Assembly: GCA_025964295.1 (NCBI GenBank)
Contig: JAOPZD010000551.1
Location: forward strand, 1 to 7,764
DNA: 7,764 bases
Direction of reading: 5' to 3'
From: Conexibacter sp.
Lineage (GTDB): Bacteria; Actinomycetota; Thermoleophilia; Solirubrobacterales; Solirubrobacteraceae
Position numbers and translations under genes: made by a program. The notes under the pieces were generated by a model, which was not told where the DNA came from, did no database searches, and was given only the letters and a program-made list of their open reading frames with translations. Of the stretch, positions 5,174 through 7,764 are shown one piece after another. The stretch's first letter is position 1. The number at the start of each line of letters is the position of its first letter.

Positions 5174-6633
5174 TGGACCGGGAGCATCGACGTCCAAGGA
5201 TCCTTGGAGGCGCGTATGACTTCTGTCGCGCCTCCGTCAGGCGGGAAAACGGCGACCGCGCCGGGCGTCGCGATCGCACAGAGCCGCGGGTCGGTGTCGC
5301 TTGAGGTCGCGTCATACAAGACGGTCGCAACAACGCAGCTCTCACCGAAATCGCAGAGGTCCCGGTCATGGGCCTCCACCACCCAAACGAAGTTCGGAAG
5401 ACGAGCAAGCCGGATCGCGCGAAGCACGTCGTCCGACGACGTCTGTGACGCGATCTCGCGCTTGAACGCCCGGATGTTCTTGACGCGCGTCCGCAGCTGG
5501 ATCTCGCCGCTCATCAGCCGGCCGGCTAGGGCCGCGTTACCTGCATCGCTTGCCCAGACGCCGAGCAGCACGATGAAAGCGGCGTTCTCCGCGGTCTCGC
5601 CGGTCAGGAACACCTTCGGTGGGAGCGGGACCATGATGCTGTGCCACGGGCGTCGGTAGTGGGTCCAGGGGTAGGGGATCTCCTCGTACGGGCCCTTTTG
5701 GTCATCGCAGCCGATGAATGTCACGTGGCCGGAGTCCGGCTCGCGCTTCCACCCGACGAGCACCCAGGCGTGGCCGTCGCCGGCGACGAGAACCGGGAAT
5801 CCCGAGTTCAAGTATCGGCAGATGATGCTGATACAGCGCGTGTCCCAATAGCCGTTCGGGAGCGGATGGCCGTCGTCATCGGTCATCGGGGATTTCTTCT
5901 CCACCCCGATGACGTTCGGCAGGGACGAGAAGCCGTAAAGCAGCGCTGGCTGACCGGTCGCCCCGAACACGGCCTGCAGCTGGTTGAGATTTAGTCCCTG
6001 CGATGGCAGCGGCCGGCTGTCTGAGAGCACGTCTGGCGTCAGCCCGACCATGTTGGCCGTCGACCGACGACCGACCAGGTCGCGCCGGACCGCGACGTAG
6101 TGGCAGATCCACGCGGCCGCGTGTGCGCAGCGGAGATACTCGCGATCCTGCTCGAGAAACGGAACGCCGTTGACCTCAAGGTCGTTGCCGTACAGCGATA
6201 CGCGCTCTTTGATCAGAGTCATTGTCGCGTCGGCCAGGGCCGGCGGCGGTTTGAGAACAGTGCGACCGACGCGGCCGACCTTCATCGGCTTGAGGACCGA
6301 GTAGCCGAGATAGCCAGCGTCGGCCGGCAAGTCGTGGATCGCTTCGTCGTCGAACTCGGCGGCGAAGAAGTGCAGGCGCCGGGTGAACGGCGACGGAACC
6401 TCGAACCTCAGTGACCAGTACGCCGCGTGCTCGCTGCGAAAGTCGAGGTCGATGTAACGATGCTCGACGACGACGGTGCGGCAGCCGCCGTTGCGCGCGA
6501 CGTTGAGCACTTGCGCGAGCGGCTCGGCGTCAGCCGCGTACAGATCGCCGAACGCCTGCCAATCGGCGTCCAACGTTAGGTGGAGAACTTCGCCGTGGTG
6601 GTCAAGGCTGACCCACGGCGTCAACGGCAACAA
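5170..6633 (-). CDS. Papain-like cysteine peptidase-fold protein, function unknown
   Basis: This is a 487-residue soluble protein without signal peptide or membrane segments. The first start, TTG 6633-6631, lies two bases after the stop of the small upstream gene; two more TTG codons follow within the next three codons, so the exact start is uncertain. Residues about 1-130 form an alpha/beta region ending in GYLGYSVLKPMKVGRVGRTV. Residues 161-175 read EQDREYLRCAHAAAW, H288 sits in AGDGHAWVLVGW, and D310/D311 in VTFIGCDDQKGPY. The order Gln-x6-Cys, His at the start of a strand, then Asp is that of papain-fold peptidases (Q162, C169, H288, D310). I do not recognise a characterised homologue. 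The gene faces the ubiquitin-like operon tail to tail, with the two stop codons overlapping by 4 bases (TTAG), which suggests long co-inheritance. A modifier-specific protease or a protease effector are both possible. The catalytic reading is motif-based; the link to the modifier is inference. Confidence 0.78.
   Translation of the reverse strand: MLPLTPWVSLDHHGEVLHLTLDADWQAFGDLYAADAEPLAQVLNVARNGGCRTVVVEHRYIDLDFRSEHAAYWSLRFEVPSPFTRRLHFFAAEFDDEAIHDLPADAGYLGYSVLKPMKVGRVGRTVLKPPPALADATMTLIKERVSLYGNDLEVNGVPFLEQDREYLRCAHAAAWICHYVAVRRDLVGRRSTANMVGLTPDVLSDSRPLPSQGLNLNQLQAVFGATGQPALLYGFSSLPNVIGVEKKSPMTDDDGHPLPNGYWDTRCISIICRYLNSGFPVLVAGDGHAWVLVGWKREPDSGHVTFIGCDDQKGPYEEIPYPWTHYRRPWHSIMVPLPPKVFLTGETAENAAFIVLLGVWASDAGNAALAGRLMSGEIQLRTRVKNIRAFKREIASQTSSDDVLRAIRLARLPNFVWVVEAHDRDLCDFGESCVVATVLYDATSSDTDPRLCAIATPGAVAVFPPDGGATEVIRASKDPWTSMLPVH
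5193..5208. repeat. 16-bp perfect palindrome TCCAAGGATCCTTGGA at the convergent gene ends
   Basis: The palindrome begins 20 bases after the E1 stop and lies inside the last codons of the peptidase gene (SKDPWTS). It can fold as a 6-bp stem with a GATC loop in RNA from either strand, but no T-run follows. It could slow or end transcription from the operon into the opposing gene, or be a by-product of the coding sequence. Confidence 0.3.
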
Positions 6634-6635
6634 GG

Positions 6636-6839
6636 TCAGCAGACCTGCAGCCGGCCCTCATGCGTCTCGGCGCTCCGTCGGGCTTCCACGACGCTGCGCT
6701 GGGCCTCCTTGTAGCGATCTCTGTCAGCGTCGGGGAGCGCGTCGCACGCTCGCTGCACGTCATGGAGCACGGTGCGTAGCGCCTCGAACTCCACGGTTGC
6801 AGAAGTGTTCGCGTTCTCTGACAAAATCGCCTCGCTCAT
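6636..6839 (-). CDS. Small helical hypothetical protein coupled to the papain-like gene
   Basis: The ATG at 6839-6837 gives 67 residues; a TTG at 6854-6852 would add five. Neither has a convincing Shine-Dalgarno. Codon third positions are mostly G or C, as in the neighbours, which supports coding. From about residue 17 the sequence is charged and helix-forming with heptad-like hydrophobics (FEALRTVLHDVQRACDALPD, then DRDRYKEAQRSVVEARRSAE), so one or two helices, perhaps a helical hairpin or coiled coil, are likely. It is followed after two bases by the TTG of the peptidase, which has no good ribosome site of its own, so translation is probably coupled. I do not recognise a family. A small partner, chaperone or inhibitor of the peptidase is possible but unproven. 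Confidence 0.62.
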   Translation of the reverse strand: MSEAILSENANTSATVEFEALRTVLHDVQRACDALPDADRDRYKEAQRSVVEARRSAETHEGRLQVC

Positions 6840-6876
6840 AAGTGTTGCAGCCAAGTCACCAGCGTGGGGTCACCTA

Positions 6877-6890
6877 CCGCCAGCTGGCGG
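6877..6890. promoter_or_regulatory. 14-bp palindrome CCGCCAGCTGGCGG upstream of the small gene/peptidase unit
   Basis: A perfect palindrome sits 38 bases before the ATG of the small gene, between it and the integrase remnant. On the minus strand it is followed by two copies of GGTGAC spaced 14 bases apart. This is the only intergenic space ahead of the peptidase unit, so its promoter or an operator should be here, but I see no clear -35/-10 pair. The arms differ from the 2442-2461 operator, so a different regulator is likely if it is a binding site. Confidence 0.35.
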
Positions 6891-6910
6891 GCCCGGTCCG
6901 ATCGAAGACC

Positions 6911-7764
6911 CTACTCGCGAGCCGCACGCACGGCGCCCCGATTGCGAATAGCGACCGTAACCGCGTGCGCGGACGGAACTAGCCGCCTCGCAGCCCATCG
7001 GAGCTCGGGTTTGCCCTCACGTCGCCGATCCGCCTGGTGGCGCCAGTCGGGGACGTCGGCAACGTCGTTGCGGTCTTCGGGTCGGTCGGCGGCGTAGCGA
7101 CCCGTGGTGCGCAAGTCGGCGTGGCCGAGCCGGGCGGAGACAGTCTGGATCGCTACGCCATCCTCGAACAGCCGGTAGCCCAGTGGGTCCGCAGCGCGTG
7201 CGGGTGCGCGAGCCGCTCCAGGACACCGGCGACCATCGCCGCATCGTGAACGGTCTTCGCCGAGAGCGGCTCCGGGAGCCCGCTACCGCAGCGACGCCCG
7301 AGCCTGACAACCCGGGGCTGAGGCGAGGAGGTCGCCGCGGCCACGGGCAAGTGGATGCACCGCGAGCCAGGCGTCGAGCGCGGCCTGGGTTTCCTTCGGG
7401 ACGGGGACCTGGCGTTCCGTAACGCCTGCCTCGGAGATAGAGCCGGCATTCGCGAGCATTCCTATGTGGCCGGCGCAGGTCACCGGCGAGCAGCCTGCGA
7501 GATACGCAGAGTGCGGCCGCAGTCGCCGAGGATTCGAAGGACGACGTAGTCGCGCTTGCCGATCTGGGAGCGTCGGTCCGAGACGCGGAGGAGGTTCGCG
7601 CAGTCGGTCGCGGTGATCAACTCCGGCGGCCCAGCGCGGTGGCGCGGAACGCGAACCCGGTTCGCGACTTGATCCAGGCGGGCTTCGCGGCGAGGGCGGG
7701 GAGCATTGGAAGGTAGACGCGGCGTGTGGCGAGCGCAACCGACCTTCCCCTACGTCCGCTGTGG
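6911..7764 (-). pseudogene. Tyrosine recombinase (phage-type integrase) pseudogene, running off the right edge
   Basis: Read from right to left, integrase-like pieces appear in successive frames. They include PELITATDCANLLRVSDRRS and RDYVVLRILGDCG (about 7518-7628), LLAGDLRRPHRNARECRLYL (about 7430-7500), TERQVPVPKETQAALDAWLA (about 7340-7425), LSAKTVHDAAMVAGVLER followed by HPHALRTHWAT (about 7170-7280), and LFEDGVAIQTVSARLGHADL then RTTGRYAADRPEDRND (about 7030-7170), with a stop at 6911-6913. HALR, LGH and the tyrosine in TTGRY are the HxxR, H and Y of the catalytic C-terminal domain. At least four frame changes separate the pieces; for example, restoring one C in GCTACCGG would join the HALRTHWAT piece to LFEDG. 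The gene once integrated the element into tRNA-Thr, presumably, and is now inactive. The adjoining intact genes argue against a generally bad sequence. Confidence 0.82.

Larger units (their letters stand above)
937..7764. mobile_element. Integrative element at tRNA-Thr (left end seen; right end outside the window)
   Basis: The region is bounded on the left by the tRNA-Thr 3' fragment and carries, in order, an XRE/ImmA regulatory pair, a ubiquitin-like conjugation operon, a papain-like peptidase with a small partner gene, and a decayed tyrosine integrase at the right. This is a typical genomic-island layout: att site, cargo, integrase. The extent to the right is unknown. The integrase is broken, so the element is probably no longer able to move by itself. 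The boundary assignment is inferred from tRNA orientation; the presence of excisionase-like sequence and similar repeats on the left side leaves open that two elements sit in tandem here. Confidence 0.55.

Noticed and set aside
5204..6414. Plus-strand frames opposite the papain-like gene (5204-5659, 5641-5994, 6100-6414)
   Set aside because: They are antisense shadows of a gene with recognisable catalytic motifs and strong coding bias.
1..7764. CRISPR array or insertion sequence
   Set aside because: No regularly spaced repeats and no transposase motifs or terminal inverted repeats were seen; the only recombinase is the decayed tyrosine integrase.

Overview
The window is GC-rich throughout, with G or C in most third codon positions and a mix of ATG, GTG and TTG starts. 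This fits a high-GC actinobacterium. A thermoleophilian-type host is only a guess from the style of the recombinase and tRNA sequences. The DNA looks like the left part of an integrative element inserted at the 3' end of a tRNA-Thr(GGT) gene.

Region 1-903 lies left of the attachment site. It holds the first 47 codons of a short-chain dehydrogenase running off the left edge (1-142, minus) and an excisionase-like helix-turn-helix gene whose 3' half is broken across frames (231-737, minus). At 904-983 there is a hairpin terminator followed by a cleanly readable 3' half of tRNA-Thr(GGT) with no 5' half, the usual signature of an integrase attachment site. Similar 11-bp-phased CCCCA repeats lie on both sides of it (846-864 and 1076-1094).

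Region 1127-5173 is the functional heart. Minus-strand genes encode an XRE-family repressor (2020-2370) and, 3 bases downstream, an ImmA/IrrE-type zinc metallopeptidase (1127-2016, with a frameshift near its C-terminus). They diverge from a tight plus-strand operon of four genes: a ubiquitin-like protein ending in Gly (2490-2792), an E2-like conjugating enzyme (2795-3232), a JAB/JAMM isopeptidase (3232-3714) and an E1/ThiF-like activating enzyme with a large N-terminal extension (3704-5173). This is a complete bacterial ubiquitin-like conjugation and deconjugation cassette. A perfect inverted repeat, TCATCAAC-AAAA-GTTGATGA (2442-2461), lies between the divergent promoters and is the likely repressor operator. 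The layout resembles the CapH/CapP (HTH plus ImmA-like protease) switches known in front of CBASS operons.

Region 5170-6839 runs back toward the cassette on the minus strand. It encodes a small helical protein (6636-6839) coupled to a 487-residue protein with a papain-like Cys/His/Asp arrangement (5170-6633). The peptidase stop codon overlaps the E1 stop codon by 4 bases. I do not know a characterised homologue. The position suggests a partner, regulator or second deconjugating protease of the ubiquitin-like system.

Region 6911-7764 is a tyrosine-recombinase (integrase) pseudogene on the minus strand, readable only by moving between frames. If the attachment-site reading is right, the intact tRNA-Thr gene should lie beyond the right edge. 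The proposed working model is an integrative element carrying a damage- or infection-induced ubiquitin-like defence cassette: the ImmA-type protease removes the XRE repressor, the operon is expressed, E1 and E2 attach the ubiquitin-like protein to targets, and JAB (and perhaps the papain-like enzyme) trims or reverses it. The protein families are supported by sequence motifs; the defence role and the regulatory wiring are inference.
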